NCBI RefSeq assembly: GCF_001006805.1
Contig: NZ_LN811351.1
Coordinates: 1-63,958 of the forward strand
Length of the DNA stretch: 63,958 nucleotides
Direction: 5' to 3'
Source of the DNA: Microvirga massiliensis
GTDB lineage: Bacteria > Pseudomonadota > Alphaproteobacteria > Rhizobiales > Beijerinckiaceae
Positions 26,830 to 35,898 of this stretch are shown here, piece after piece; position 1 is the first letter of the stretch; each line of letters opens with the position of its first letter. The position numbers and the translations under genes were made by a program. Below the pieces are notes generated by a model, which saw only the letters and a list, made by a program, of their open reading frames with translations, did not search any database and was not told the DNA's origin.

Positions 26830-28557
26830 ATGTCTGACAAGAAGACTCTCCGCAGCCGGGCGTGGTTCGCGCGCCAGGACAAGATGGGATTCTATTATCG
26901 CTCCTGGCTCAAGAACCGCGGCTTTCCGCAGGACCAGTTCGACGGTCGGCCGGTGATCGGCATCTGCAACACCTGGTCCGAGCTGACGCCGTGCAACTCG
27001 CATTTTCGGACGATCGCCGAGCATGTGCGCTGGGGCATTCTCGATGCCGGCGGCTTCCCGCTCGAGTTTCCCGTCATGTCGCTCGGCGAGACGATGCTGC
27101 GCCCGACGGCGATGCTCTATCGCAATCTTGCGTCGATGGACGTCGAGGAATCGATCCGGGCCAATCCTCTCGACGGCGTCGTTCTCCTGATGGGCTGCGA
27201 TAAGACCACGCCCGCGCTGCTGATGGGCGCGGCGAGCGTCGACATCCCGACGATCGGCATCTCCGGTGGGCCGATGCTGCGCGGTATTCACTGCGGAAAG
27301 GCGATCGGCTCGGGCACCAACACGATCTCGATGAGCGAGCAACTCCGCTCCGGGCAGATCACCCTCGAGGAATTCTATGACGCCGAGGCGTCAATGCACC
27401 GCTCGCACGGGCATTGCATGACGATGGGGACCGCTTCCACCATGGCCTGCATGGTCGAAGCGCTGGGTGTCGGCATGCCGGGCAATGCGGCCATTCCCGC
27501 CGTCGACGCGCGCCGCAATCTGCTGGCCCGCGAGGCCGGCCGACGCATCGTCGAGATGGTCAAGCAGGATATCGTCCTGTCGCAGATCATGACGCGCAAG
27601 GCCTTCGAGAATGCGATCCGGGTCAATGCCGGGATCGGCGGCTCCACGAACGCCGTCGTGCATCTCATCGCGATGGCGCGCCGGATCGGCGTCGAGCTCA
27701 ACCTCGACGACTGGGATCACCTGGGCCGGGGCGTCCACTGCCTCGTCGACATCATGCCGTCCGGCCGTTTCCTCATGGAGGATTTCTTTGAAGCCGGGGG
27801 ACTGCCGGTCGTGATCCGCGAGCTCGCCCAGCAGGGGCTCATCCACAAGGATGCGATGACGGTCAACGGGCGCACAATCTGGGAGAACAACGAGGAAGCA
27901 CTCTGCTGGAAGCCAGAGGTGATCCATTCCTTCGAGGATCCCTTCAAGGCGGATGCGGGCATCTCGGTTCTCCGGGGCAATCTCGCGCCGGACGGTGCGA
28001 TCATCAAGCCCTCCGCTGCCTCACCGCATCTGCTGAAGCATACGGGCCGCGCCGTCGTGTTCGAATCGATTGAGGATCTGCATGCACGGATCAACGACGA
28101 TGATCTCGATATCGACGAGACCTGCGTCATGGTCCTGAAATATTGCGGACCGAAGGGTTATCCCGGCATGGCCGAGGTCGGCAACATGCCGCTTCCGCCG
28201 AAGATTCTGAAGCGCGGCATCACCGACATGATCCGCATCTCGGATGCGCGCATGTCGGGAACCGCGTACGGCACGGTCGTCCTCCATACGGCTCCCGAAG
28301 CCGCAGCGGGCGGGCCGCTCGCGCTCGTGCAGAACGGCGATCTTATCACCCTCGACGTTGAAGCCCGGAGCCTGCATCTCCATGTGGATCAGGTCGAGCT
28401 CGACCGCCGCCGTGCGGTCTGGCAGCCCCCAAAGCCGCACGCGGAGCGCGGCTACGTGAAGCTCTATCTCGACCACGTCCTGCAGGCCAACGAGGGCGCC
28501 GATCTCGACTTCCTGGTGGGGAAGAGCGGAGCCGCCGTGCCGCGCGACAATCACTGA
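26830..28557 (+). CDS. IlvD/Edd family dehydratase, L-arabonate dehydratase-like
   Basis: A 575-residue Fe-S dehydratase that closely follows the pattern of rhizobial L-arabinonate dehydratase: [49 protein letters not shown] and the late RISDARMSGTAYGTVVLH. The cluster cysteines sit in TPCN, GCDK and GHCMTMG. It would turn a pentonate into 2-keto-3-deoxypentonate. The ATG at 26830 is chosen over a TTG 21 codons upstream because the protein fold begins here. It lies 96 bases after tctA and 33 bases before the next enzyme of the same route, in the PdxA2-led arm. Confidence 0.88.
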   Translation: MSDKKTLRSRAWFARQDKMGFYYRSWLKNRGFPQDQFDGRPVIGICNTWSELTPCNSHFRTIAEHVRWGILDAGGFPLEFPVMSLGETMLRPTAMLYRNLASMDVEESIRANPLDGVVLLMGCDKTTPALLMGAASVDIPTIGISGGPMLRGIHCGKAIGSGTNTISMSEQLRSGQITLEEFYDAEASMHRSHGHCMTMGTASTMACMVEALGVGMPGNAAIPAVDARRNLLAREAGRRIVEMVKQDIVLSQIMTRKAFENAIRVNAGIGGSTNAVVHLIAMARRIGVELNLDDWDHLGRGVHCLVDIMPSGRFLMEDFFEAGGLPVVIRELAQQGLIHKDAMTVNGRTIWENNEEALCWKPEVIHSFEDPFKADAGISVLRGNLAPDGAIIKPSAASPHLLKHTGRAVVFESIEDLHARINDDDLDIDETCVMVLKYCGPKGYPGMAEVGNMPLPPKILKRGITDMIRISDARMSGTAYGTVVLHTAPEAAAGGPLALVQNGDLITLDVEARSLHLHVDQVELDRRRAVWQPPKPHAERGYVKLYLDHVLQANEGADLDFLVGKSGAAVPRDNH

Positions 28558-28590
28558 TCGGAACGCCGCAACGCTTTTGGGAGAGAGACG

Positions 28591-29529
28591 ATGCCCGACA
28601 CGAAACCTGCAACCAGCCGGCCCTATACCGGCGTTTACCCGATTGCCCCGACGCCTTTCACTGAGAACGCGGATCTCGATCTCGACGGGCAGCGGCGCGT
28701 TCTCGACTGCATGATCGACCAGGGCGTCGACGGTATCTGCATCCTGGCGAATTACTCCGAGCAGTTCCTGCTGACCGATGATGAGCGGGACACGCTGACG
28801 GAACTCTGCCTCTCGCACATCGCGGGACGCGTGCCCATTGTCGTAACGACGAGTCATTTCTCCACGCGCATCGCCGCGGAGCGCTCCCGCCGCGCCGCGC
28901 AGGCCGGCGCCAGCATGCTCATGCTGATGCCGCCCTATCACGGCACGGGCCTGCGGGCCGACGAGGTCGGAATGCTGGAGCATTTCGCGAGAGTTGCCGA
29001 AGCCTCGGGCCTCCCGATCATTGTCCAGGATGCCCCGCTTAGCGGCGTCGCCTTGTCGGTCCCGTTCCTGGTGCGTCTCGCCCGTGAGGTACCGCTCGCG
29101 CGCTACTTCAAGATCGAGGTTCCGCAAGCAGCTTCCAAGCTGCGCGCGCTGATCGCGGCCGGCGGCGATGCGATCGAAGGTCCCTTCGATGGCGAGGAAT
29201 CGATCACGCTCATGGCGGATCTCGACGCCGGCGCGACCGGCACGATGTGCAGCGCGCTGCTCCCGGATCTCATCAAGCCAGTGCTCGAGCATCATCGCGC
29301 AGGTCGGCGCAAGGATGCGGCCGCAGAATACGCGCGTATCCTGCCGCTGATCAATTACGAGAACCGGCAATGCGGCCTGCGTGCGACGAAGACCGTCATG
29401 GCGGCCGGCGGTGTGATCAAGAGCGACACGGTGCGTCATCCGCTCGAAGCGCTGCATCCGGCTACGCGGGCGGGATTGCTGGAGCTTGCTGAAGAACTAC
29501 AGCCGCTGGCGCTGCGCTGGGGGAAGTGA
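28591..29529 (+). CDS. DHDPS/NAL family protein, L-2-keto-3-deoxyarabonate dehydratase-like
   Basis: A 312-residue class I TIM-barrel lyase. Lys174 in RYFKIEV is the Schiff-base lysine. At the place where dihydrodipicolinate synthase has its catalytic tyrosine, this protein reads IIVQDAPL (about 144-151), as do keto-deoxy sugar-acid dehydratases. With the arabonate dehydratase just upstream, the likely reaction is L-2-keto-3-deoxyarabonate to 2-oxoglutarate semialdehyde. An aldolase giving pyruvate and glycolaldehyde is the alternative. ATG at 28591 has GGGAGAGAG upstream. No 2-oxoglutarate semialdehyde dehydrogenase lies nearby. Confidence 0.82.
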   Translation: MPDTKPATSRPYTGVYPIAPTPFTENADLDLDGQRRVLDCMIDQGVDGICILANYSEQFLLTDDERDTLTELCLSHIAGRVPIVVTTSHFSTRIAAERSRRAAQAGASMLMLMPPYHGTGLRADEVGMLEHFARVAEASGLPIIVQDAPLSGVALSVPFLVRLAREVPLARYFKIEVPQAASKLRALIAAGGDAIEGPFDGEESITLMADLDAGATGTMCSALLPDLIKPVLEHHRAGRRKDAAAEYARILPLINYENRQCGLRATKTVMAAGGVIKSDTVRHPLEALHPATRAGLLELAEELQPLALRWGK

Positions 29530-29603
29530 GGCTTCATCCGTGAATGCGCGCGTGCGAGGTGCGCTTCTTGCCGCGCGCCCTCTGAGAGCGCAGTGTTTCC
29601 CCC

Positions 29604-29715
29604 TTACCCGGACGCTTCGCGTCCGACCTCTCCCTCCGGGGGAGAGGCGAAGCGGCGGCGCGCACATCACCTCTCCCTCGACGGGAGAGGTCGACGCCCG
29701 AAGGGCGGCGGGTGA
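29604..29715. repeat. Pair of inverted CCTCTCCC-type intergenic repeats
   Basis: Two head-to-head units. The first (29604-29646) reads TTACCCGGACGCTTCGCGTC then CGACCTCTCCCTCCGGGGGAG; the second (29668-29715) is its mirror with variable bases. Each unit forms two small hairpins. This class of element is common between genes of alphaproteobacteria and differs from the TGCGAG/GAAGCAATC family elsewhere in this window. It lies between the convergent KDA dehydratase-like and hydroxyacid dehydrogenase genes and may help end both transcripts. Confidence 0.75.
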
Positions 29716-29780
29716 GGGGGGCAGCGCCAACCCCGCAAGCACAGCGCACTCACAACCCGTACGATCCCTGCAAGTCGCAG

Positions 29781-30746
29781 TTACGACTCCTCGCCGCGCC
29801 AAGGCGTCTCCGAAACCGGTGTCAACGGGCCACGTCCGCCAAACCACGAAAGCAGATTGTCGACGACGAGCTGGCCCATGGCCTTGCGGGTATAGACCGA
29901 CCCGGAGGCGATGTGCGGGAGAAGCACCACATTCTCGAGGGCGATGAGTTCCGCCGGAACCTTTGGCTCATTCTCGTAAACGTCGAGGCCAGCCGCGAGG
30001 ATCGTCTTCGATTTTAAGGCCTCGATCAGGGCGGCCTCATCGACGACACTGCCGCGCGCGACGTTGATCAGGATGCCGTTGGGCCCGAGCGCTTTCAGAA
30101 CATTCGCATCAATCAGATGACGCGTCCCGGCGCCCCCCGGCGTGATCGCGATGAGCACGTCGCTCTCACGCGCGAGCTCCTCGATCGTGGAGCAGTACGC
30201 GTAGGTCACTCCGTCCTGGCGGTTGCGGCCGTGATAGAGAATCGGAACGTCGAAACCTTCGAGCCGCCGCGCAATCGCCTTGCCGATGCGGCCGAGACCG
30301 ACGATTCCCACCTTGCGGTCACGCAGGGTCGCTGAAAGCGGGAACGGGCGCTCGAGCCAGCGGCCCTCTCGCAGATAGCGTTCGGCCTGCGGGATCTGGC
30401 GAATGGTGGCGATGAGGAGACCGATCGTCAGGTCGGCGACTTCGTCGTTGAGCACGTCCGGCGTGTTCGTGACGACGATGCCGCGCCGCCCCGCCTCTGC
30501 GGCATCGACATGGTCATATCCGACCCCGAAGCTCGAGACGATCTCGAGATTGGGCAGCCGGTCGAACAGCGCGCTGTCGATTCGGCTCGAATTCGTCGCG
30601 ATTCCACGGATCAGGGGGCCGACCTCGGCGAGGAAGGAGGCTCTGTCCGGAGCCTCCCACATCCGGTGGAGGGTGAAGGCCTGCTCGAGCTGGTCCATCA
30701 CGTGCGGCATCATTGCTGCCGGCATCAATACATCGACCTTGATCAT
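29781..30746 (-). CDS. D-isomer-specific 2-hydroxyacid dehydrogenase
   Basis: A 321-residue NAD(P)-dependent dehydrogenase of the glyoxylate/hydroxypyruvate reductase group. The Rossmann motif is VGIVGLGRIGKAIAR (about 146-160), with HGRN after the second strand, which tends to favour NADPH. The catalytic arginine, glutamate and histidine are in NVARGSVVDE, VYENEPKVP and LPHIASGS. It would reduce glyoxylate or hydroxypyruvate, which fits clean-up of C2/C3 products from sugar-acid breakdown. The ATG at 30746 has a strong GGGAGGGGAG site upstream. Confidence 0.88.
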   Translation of the reverse strand: MIKVDVLMPAAMMPHVMDQLEQAFTLHRMWEAPDRASFLAEVGPLIRGIATNSSRIDSALFDRLPNLEIVSSFGVGYDHVDAAEAGRRGIVVTNTPDVLNDEVADLTIGLLIATIRQIPQAERYLREGRWLERPFPLSATLRDRKVGIVGLGRIGKAIARRLEGFDVPILYHGRNRQDGVTYAYCSTIEELARESDVLIAITPGGAGTRHLIDANVLKALGPNGILINVARGSVVDEAALIEALKSKTILAAGLDVYENEPKVPAELIALENVVLLPHIASGSVYTRKAMGQLVVDNLLSWFGGRGPLTPVSETPWRGEES

Positions 30747-30845
30747 GATCTCCCCTCCCTGGCTGCGGGTTTCCCGTTCTAGCCGATGGGGCCTACCAGT
30801 CGAGTCCCGTATGGAGCTGAGCTTCTGGTCCGGGCGCTCAGGCCA

Positions 30846-31733
30846 TTACGCCCTGGATCCTGCAAACCTCTCCCGGGAGAGAAGGTAGAGCCCGGAGCAG
30901 ATCACGATGCCGGCACCGAAAAGCGTGGCTGAGCTGGGCCAATCGCCGAATACGATATAGCCGAAGAGGAGCATCCAGACCATCTGCGTGTAGATGAACG
31001 GCGCGAGCACTGGTGCCGGTGCGCGGGCATGGGCCAGAATGAGAAGCCAATGCCCGAATGCTCCGTAGAAGCCGGTCATCAGGAGCAGGAGGGCCGTGAA
31101 GGCATCGGGCCAGGTCCAGACCATCGGCAGGATCGGCATCATGACGACGAAACCGGCCAAGCCGGAATAGACGAGCGTCGTCGCAGATGAATCGTGGGCA
31201 GCGAGCTTTCGGGTGAGCAACGCATAGCCGGCATAGCACAGGGTGCCCGCCATCGAGAGGAAGACCGCCGGGTGCGTGCCGAAACCTGGCCGGGTCACCA
31301 CGAGAACGCCGACGAAGCCGATCGCGATGGCGATCAGCCGCTCTGTGCCGGCGCGTTCGCCAAGAAGCGGTCCTGCCAGAAGCGCGACGATGAGCGGGGC
31401 CGCGAACGTGATCGAGAGCGTCTCGGCAAGCTGCAAATACTGCAGGGCCACGAAATTGGTGGCGGTCGACAGGAACAGCAGGATCGAGCGCACGATCTGG
31501 AGCCCCAGCCGCGAAGTCCGGAGGACACCGGGCTTCGTCCGCGGATTGATGAACAGGCCGACGAGGACGACACTGACAGAGTACCGGGCCCATACGATCA
31601 GGAGCGGATCGACCGTCCTGTTGAGCCATTTCGCCGTTGCATCCAGCATGGCGAAGCACAGGAGCGCTGCACAGATCAGTCCGATCCCGACGAGGCGTCC
31701 CCGTGCCTCCGTTCGAGCCGAGACTGCGCTCAT
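30846..31733 (-). CDS. EamA/DMT family transporter
   Basis: A 295-residue inner-membrane protein with ten hydrophobic segments arranged as two EamA repeats (about 15-140 and 155-285). The repeat signatures are LCFAMLDATAKWL near the N-terminus and a second-half PVLAPFIYTQMVWMLLFGYIVFGD. Such carriers export metabolites or amino acids; the substrate is unknown. The ATG at 31733 is used instead of one 23 codons upstream because it leads straight into the first membrane helix. Confidence 0.85.
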   Translation of the reverse strand: MSAVSARTEARGRLVGIGLICAALLCFAMLDATAKWLNRTVDPLLIVWARYSVSVVLVGLFINPRTKPGVLRTSRLGLQIVRSILLFLSTATNFVALQYLQLAETLSITFAAPLIVALLAGPLLGERAGTERLIAIAIGFVGVLVVTRPGFGTHPAVFLSMAGTLCYAGYALLTRKLAAHDSSATTLVYSGLAGFVVMMPILPMVWTWPDAFTALLLLMTGFYGAFGHWLLILAHARAPAPVLAPFIYTQMVWMLLFGYIVFGDWPSSATLFGAGIVICSGLYLLSRERFAGSRA

Positions 31734-31865
31734 CGAAGGTCCGCATTGAACATGCCCGGACCCTATCCGAAATGTCTCGGGCGACCAGATGCGGAAATGC
31801 ATGCGGCGGTTGCAGAAATGGGCGCAACGGGCTCGCTGGTGGTCGCGAGCGCCTTCGATGAGGCG

Positions 31866-32387
31866 TCAGGCGTTCACCGCGACCGGGAGAACCGGGGAGG
31901 GGCCGAGCTCCTCGAGATCCTCGTCGGGCGCGTCGAGATCCCGCGAGTCGGCGCCGCTGGCCTCTGCGAGGTTCCGCGCAACCCGGCGCAGCAGCTTGCG
32001 CAGACGCTTGCGCTCCTTCCCGTCGAAATCCTGGAGGAGTTCCGCTTCGACATCGTCCCACAATTGTTCGATCGCAGCGGCGCGGGCTTGGCCTTCCTCC
32101 GTGAGCCGGACCCGGACGATGCGGGCGTCTCCGGGCTCCGTGTGCCGCTCGACGAGGTTCAGGGTCGCGAGCCGGGAGATGGTTTTCGAGGCCGTCGGAG
32201 GCCGGACGCGCAGGATCGCCGCAAGTTCTCCCATTGTCATGGGTCCGGCCGCCGCGAGCGCCTGAAGGACTTGCTCCTGGCCTGCGAACAGGCCCACCGA
32301 GGCGAGCTTGTCTCCCATCCGGCCGCGGTGAAGCCGCGCGGCCTGGACGAGCGCCCATCCGACACTCTTCGATCCCGGATGCTTCAT
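31866..32387 (-). CDS. MarR family transcriptional regulator
   Basis: About 173 residues with a winged helix-turn-helix (about 45-100: MTMGELAAILRVRPPTASKT, then a wing with ERHTEPGDARIVRVRLTEEG). The long C-terminal helix is acidic and ends in a polar tail. The protein probably represses until it binds an aromatic or phenolic ligand. It lies between the DMT transporter and the flavodoxin-fold reductase, on the same strand as both. A longer start at 32486 is possible but adds an unstructured extension. Confidence 0.87.
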   Translation of the reverse strand: MKHPGSKSVGWALVQAARLHRGRMGDKLASVGLFAGQEQVLQALAAAGPMTMGELAAILRVRPPTASKTISRLATLNLVERHTEPGDARIVRVRLTEEGQARAAAIEQLWDDVEAELLQDFDGKERKRLRKLLRRVARNLAEASGADSRDLDAPDEDLEELGPSPVLPVAVNA

Positions 32388-32503
32388 GGTGCGTTCGACC
32401 GTCACGGCCAGATCTCCACCTGTCCGGCTTTCCAATGGACCGGAGTCATGACGGTGCAATGACGGCGGGCTTCCGTCAAACGGCACGTGGCCCCGCCGGG
32501 AGA

Positions 32504-33085
32504 TCAGAGCGCCGCCATGGCCTTTTCGACCCGCTGCAGGAAGGCGGCGCGCCCTGCTGGTGTCTGGCGGTTCATGTCGTGAAGGGCGAGATACTTGCGG
32601 CGGGCAAAGGGCGCTACCAGCACCCGCAGCATCCGCATGACCACCTTGCGGGGCGGATCGCCGATGAGAAAGGCTCGCCAGCGCGGCGAGCCGTAGGTCG
32701 CAATGCCGATGAGCATCTTCACATGCATCAGGTTTGGCTGCGCGAGACCGTTGTCGAGGCGAAAGCTCACGCCCGGCAGAAACACCCGGTCGAGATAGCC
32801 CTTGAGGATCGCCGGAAAGCCGAAGTTCCAGACCGGAAAGACGAAGACAATTCCTTCAGCCTGCTCCAGCCGTCGCACATAGCTTTCAACGGGTGCCCGG
32901 TTCGCCGGCACGTCGAGATAGCGCTCCCGCTCCGCGCGGGTCAGGACCGGATCGAAGCCTTCTGCGTAGAGATCGCAGTCGTCGACCTGGTGGCCGGAGC
33001 ACCGCAGGGTTTCGACGACCGTCCGATGAATGGCAGCGCCGAAGCTCTCGGGATCCGGATGAGCGTAGAGGACGAGAATGCGCAT
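32504..33085 (-). CDS. NAD(P)H-dependent oxidoreductase, flavodoxin-like fold
   Basis: A 193-residue FMN or FAD protein of the NQO1/MdaB/KefF group. The N-terminal phosphate site is ILVLYAHPDPESFGAAIH, and FVFPVWNFGFPAILKGYLDRVF is the central flavin-contact region. It reduces quinones or other acceptors with NAD(P)H by two electrons. It starts 11 bases after the FAD-oxidase stop, so it is probably cotranscribed with the importer-amidohydrolase-oxidase operon upstream. The ATG at 33085 begins at the first beta strand; upstream in-frame codons overlap the preceding gene. Confidence 0.86.
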   Translation of the reverse strand: MRILVLYAHPDPESFGAAIHRTVVETLRCSGHQVDDCDLYAEGFDPVLTRAERERYLDVPANRAPVESYVRRLEQAEGIVFVFPVWNFGFPAILKGYLDRVFLPGVSFRLDNGLAQPNLMHVKMLIGIATYGSPRWRAFLIGDPPRKVVMRMLRVLVAPFARRKYLALHDMNRQTPAGRAAFLQRVEKAMAAL

Positions 33086-33096
33086 CCGGGTCTTCG

Positions 33097-34521
33097 TCAG
33101 GCGAGCTGCTGCTCCGCGAGCCCCCGGAACAGGTAGGTCTTCCCGGATCGGTAATCGTAACTCGGATTCTCCCAAGCCACCATCTTCCCGGGGTTGAGCA
33201 GCCCTTGCGGATCCGCCTCGCGCTTGAACGCGAGCTGGATTTCGTCGGTCTGCTTCATGCCCCCTTCCTCGAGCGTGTAGCGGTGCGGGTTGAAGATCGG
33301 TGCCCCCATCTCCTCATGGATCGCTATGATCTCTTCGAGGCGCTCCTCGGTCGTGAACCGCACGAGCGGCAGCCCCATGCAGGTGACCTTTCCATCGAAT
33401 CGAACGAATTCGAGGTGCGCCGGCAGCTCATCCCCGAAACGATTATGGATCCTTTCGACGGTCGCGAGCTGGTTCGGGAAGGGGTAGAGCACCTGCAGGT
33501 AGGTGATGGTCGGATCCACCCGAAGCGCGCGGAGCGTGGTGTGGTTCCAGGAAAGCTCGTAGACGGGAGGCAATCCCTTGAGGTCCGCGGGAGCGAGCTG
33601 GTCCTGCCGGAACAGGATCTCGGCCCCCCGGCGCCGCCGTGTGACCGCAATCAGCGGGTCGAGCGAATGCGGCGCGACCATGATGAGAACGAGATGCTTG
33701 TCGCGCGGAAGAAAGCGCTGGTGGCGCAGGAAATAATCGTGCGACACGGGCGCTGCGACGACGGCGATTTCCTTCACGAGCAGGCCGTCGGCCTCGCCGA
33801 TCTCGTTCGCATAGGCCGCGGCGCTCGCCAGCGCATCGAACCCGACGATGAGGTCGATCCATTCATAGGACGGAGCGAGGGGCATCTCGACTTCCGTGAT
33901 GATGCCGTTGGTTCCGTACGCGTGGCTCACCTTGTGGAGATCGTCGCCGCTGAGCTCGAGAATGCGCGGCGAGCGTTCCATCGTTGCGACCTTCAGGCGA
34001 AGGATGTTCCCGCTGTCCCGCAATCCGCCCCACTTGATCGAGCCGATACCGCCCGATCCGCCGGCCACGAAGCCGCCAATCGACGCCGTGTTGTAGGTCG
34101 ATGGATGCAGGCGGATTTCCTGTCCGGAATGGGGACGGGTTTCTCGGTCGATCTGCGCGATCACCGCGCCCGGCTCGCAGGTGACGCAACCCGGCGCGAT
34201 CGACTTCACGCGCGAGAATCCCGAGAGGTCGAGCACGACGCCGCCCGAGAGAGGCATCGCCTGTCCGTAATTGCCCGTGCCGGTGCCGCGCGGCGTGACC
34301 GGTATTCCGAACTCGAAAGCGGCTGCGAGAACCTGGATCACCTCGGCTTCGCTCTTCGGGCTCACGACGATGTCAGCGGTCACGGCATCGAGCTGGCGCT
34401 TCAGCGTCGGCGAATACCAGTAGAAATCGCGGCTCTTCTGCCGCACGAGCGCGGGATTGTCCTCGTAACGGATTCCATCGATCCGGGTCTTGAAAGAGTC
34501 GAGGTCGTAGTCTCGGGTCAT
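33097..34521 (-). CDS. FAD-binding oxidoreductase (GlcD/PCMH family)
   Basis: A 474-residue flavoprotein of the PCMH/VAO superfamily. The FAD-binding half (about 45-225) has VTPRGTGTGNYGQAMPLSGG and TASIGGFVAGGSGGIGSIKWG, which bind the pyrophosphate. The C-terminal half matches FAD-linked oxidases and ends with the NPGKMVAW motif. Relatives oxidise 2-hydroxy acids, lactate or glycolate. No FeS subunit (GlcF) is present, so electrons may go to oxygen or to the flavodoxin-fold partner. Its ATG overlaps the amidohydrolase stop by four bases (34518-34521), which implies translational coupling. Confidence 0.86.
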   Translation of the reverse strand: MTRDYDLDSFKTRIDGIRYEDNPALVRQKSRDFYWYSPTLKRQLDAVTADIVVSPKSEAEVIQVLAAAFEFGIPVTPRGTGTGNYGQAMPLSGGVVLDLSGFSRVKSIAPGCVTCEPGAVIAQIDRETRPHSGQEIRLHPSTYNTASIGGFVAGGSGGIGSIKWGGLRDSGNILRLKVATMERSPRILELSGDDLHKVSHAYGTNGIITEVEMPLAPSYEWIDLIVGFDALASAAAYANEIGEADGLLVKEIAVVAAPVSHDYFLRHQRFLPRDKHLVLIMVAPHSLDPLIAVTRRRRGAEILFRQDQLAPADLKGLPPVYELSWNHTTLRALRVDPTITYLQVLYPFPNQLATVERIHNRFGDELPAHLEFVRFDGKVTCMGLPLVRFTTEERLEEIIAIHEEMGAPIFNPHRYTLEEGGMKQTDEIQLAFKREADPQGLLNPGKMVAWENPSYDYRSGKTYLFRGLAEQQLA

Positions 34522-35894
34522 CCGTCACTCCGGGCCTGCGAGCCGAATGCATTTCGGCGCGGGACGTTCATCAAGGGGTCGAGTTCGCGATAATCGGGCA
34601 ATGTCGTGTCGATCGGGCGACCTGCCACCACGACCATCCGGTCCGATTGAGGGCGTGACAGGAATTCGTTGAGGCTGCGGGCTCGCGTGAGCACGAAATC
34701 GGCGGCATCGCCGGCCTCGATGCGCCCGTGCCGGTCGAGGCCCATGACATCGGCGGGCGTCGCTGCGATGGTACGGAGCCAATCGTGTCCCGAATGGTCG
34801 AAATGCAGGATTCGCGTCGCCTCGCGGAATACCTCGATCATGTCGAGATCGCCATAGGCGTAGAACGGGTCCCGCGTGTTGTCGCTCGCCACCATCACGG
34901 GAACACCGGCGGCTTGCAGTTCATGAATGGGAACGACGCCCCGCCATCGCGGCGTGCGTCTTGGCTGCCGGTCCTGCAGATACAGGTTGCACAGCGGCAG
35001 GCTCACGACGGCGAGCCGCGCCTCGGCGACGAGGTCGATCACGCGCTCGGCTTCCGCCTCGGGCTGGAGCGCCAGCGAGCAGCAATGGCCGCACAGGACC
35101 TTGCCGCGAAACTCGTTCCTAATCACGGCTCGAGCGATCCGCTCGAGCGTCCTGGCATCGGGCGACGCGCTTTCGTCGACATGCAGATCGACATCCAGCC
35201 CCTCGGCATCGGCCGCCTGGAAAATCCGGTCGAGGGCATGATCGGTCGCCGCGTCGGGTGCCTGTCCGAGAAAGGTGACACCGCCGAGGAGGCCGCCATG
35301 GCGCGCGACGGTTGCCACGACATGACGGAACGTCTCCTCGTCGAGGACGAGGTCGAGCGGAAAGAGCGCCGTCGCCTGCAAGGCGATACGTCCGCGCCAT
35401 TCCTCACGGAGTTCGGCGAAAACCGGCCAGGAAATATCCGTCTGATCCCCGATCGAATCGAGATGTGTCCGGATCGCTCCCGTCCCGTGGGCAAAGGCGC
35501 AGCGCAGGCCGAAATTCATCCGGGTGCGGACATCATCCGCCGTCCAGTGCTGGGACCGATCCTGGTCGACTCCGGCCAGAGCGCTCATAAACGTGCCGTC
35601 GCGGTTCGGGCGCCGTGGCCAGAGATAGCCCTTGTCGAGATGGGTATGGATGTCGACGGGGCGAGGAAGAACGATTCCGCCGTCGAGCTCCACGGCATCA
35701 AGTCCGGTGTCGAGGCTTGCGGTGCCGGCCGCGACAATGGAGGCGATCCGCCCGCTTTCGACCGTGATGTCGACGAGACTCAATCCGTCCTCATCCGCAG
35801 CAAGGCCGCGCGTCGGAACGAGAACCGCGGGGACGCGTGCACGGAGCAGGCGGTAGGTGGCTCCTGCCGGAAGACAGGCAAATCCAAATGCCAT
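34518..35894 (-). CDS. Cytosine deaminase-like metal-dependent amidohydrolase
   Basis: A 458-residue amidohydrolase of the CodA/TrzF-like group, which hydrolyses an amino or amide bond on a heterocycle. Metal ligands are visible: His83 and His85 (DIHTHLDKGY), the His and Glu of DLHVDES (about 235-242), the His of LCGHCCS, and the catalytic Asp of ASDNTRDPF. These match cytosine deaminase rather than dihydroorotase or urease types. The first ~25 residues are hydrophobic and unusual, so the real start may lie a little downstream. It sits inside an importer operon, four bases after the permease, so its substrate is probably what the importer brings in. Confidence 0.83.
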   Translation of the reverse strand: MAFGFACLPAGATYRLLRARVPAVLVPTRGLAADEDGLSLVDITVESGRIASIVAAGTASLDTGLDAVELDGGIVLPRPVDIHTHLDKGYLWPRRPNRDGTFMSALAGVDQDRSQHWTADDVRTRMNFGLRCAFAHGTGAIRTHLDSIGDQTDISWPVFAELREEWRGRIALQATALFPLDLVLDEETFRHVVATVARHGGLLGGVTFLGQAPDAATDHALDRIFQAADAEGLDVDLHVDESASPDARTLERIARAVIRNEFRGKVLCGHCCSLALQPEAEAERVIDLVAEARLAVVSLPLCNLYLQDRQPRRTPRWRGVVPIHELQAAGVPVMVASDNTRDPFYAYGDLDMIEVFREATRILHFDHSGHDWLRTIAATPADVMGLDRHGRIEAGDAADFVLTRARSLNEFLSRPQSDRMVVVAGRPIDTTLPDYRELDPLMNVPRRNAFGSQARSDG

Positions 35895-35898
35895 GACG

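Noticed and set aside
30838..32358. A 506-codon reverse-strand ORF over the DMT transporter and MarR genes
   Set aside because: It is an Arg/Ala/Gly/Pro-rich out-of-frame shadow of two genes with clear family motifs.
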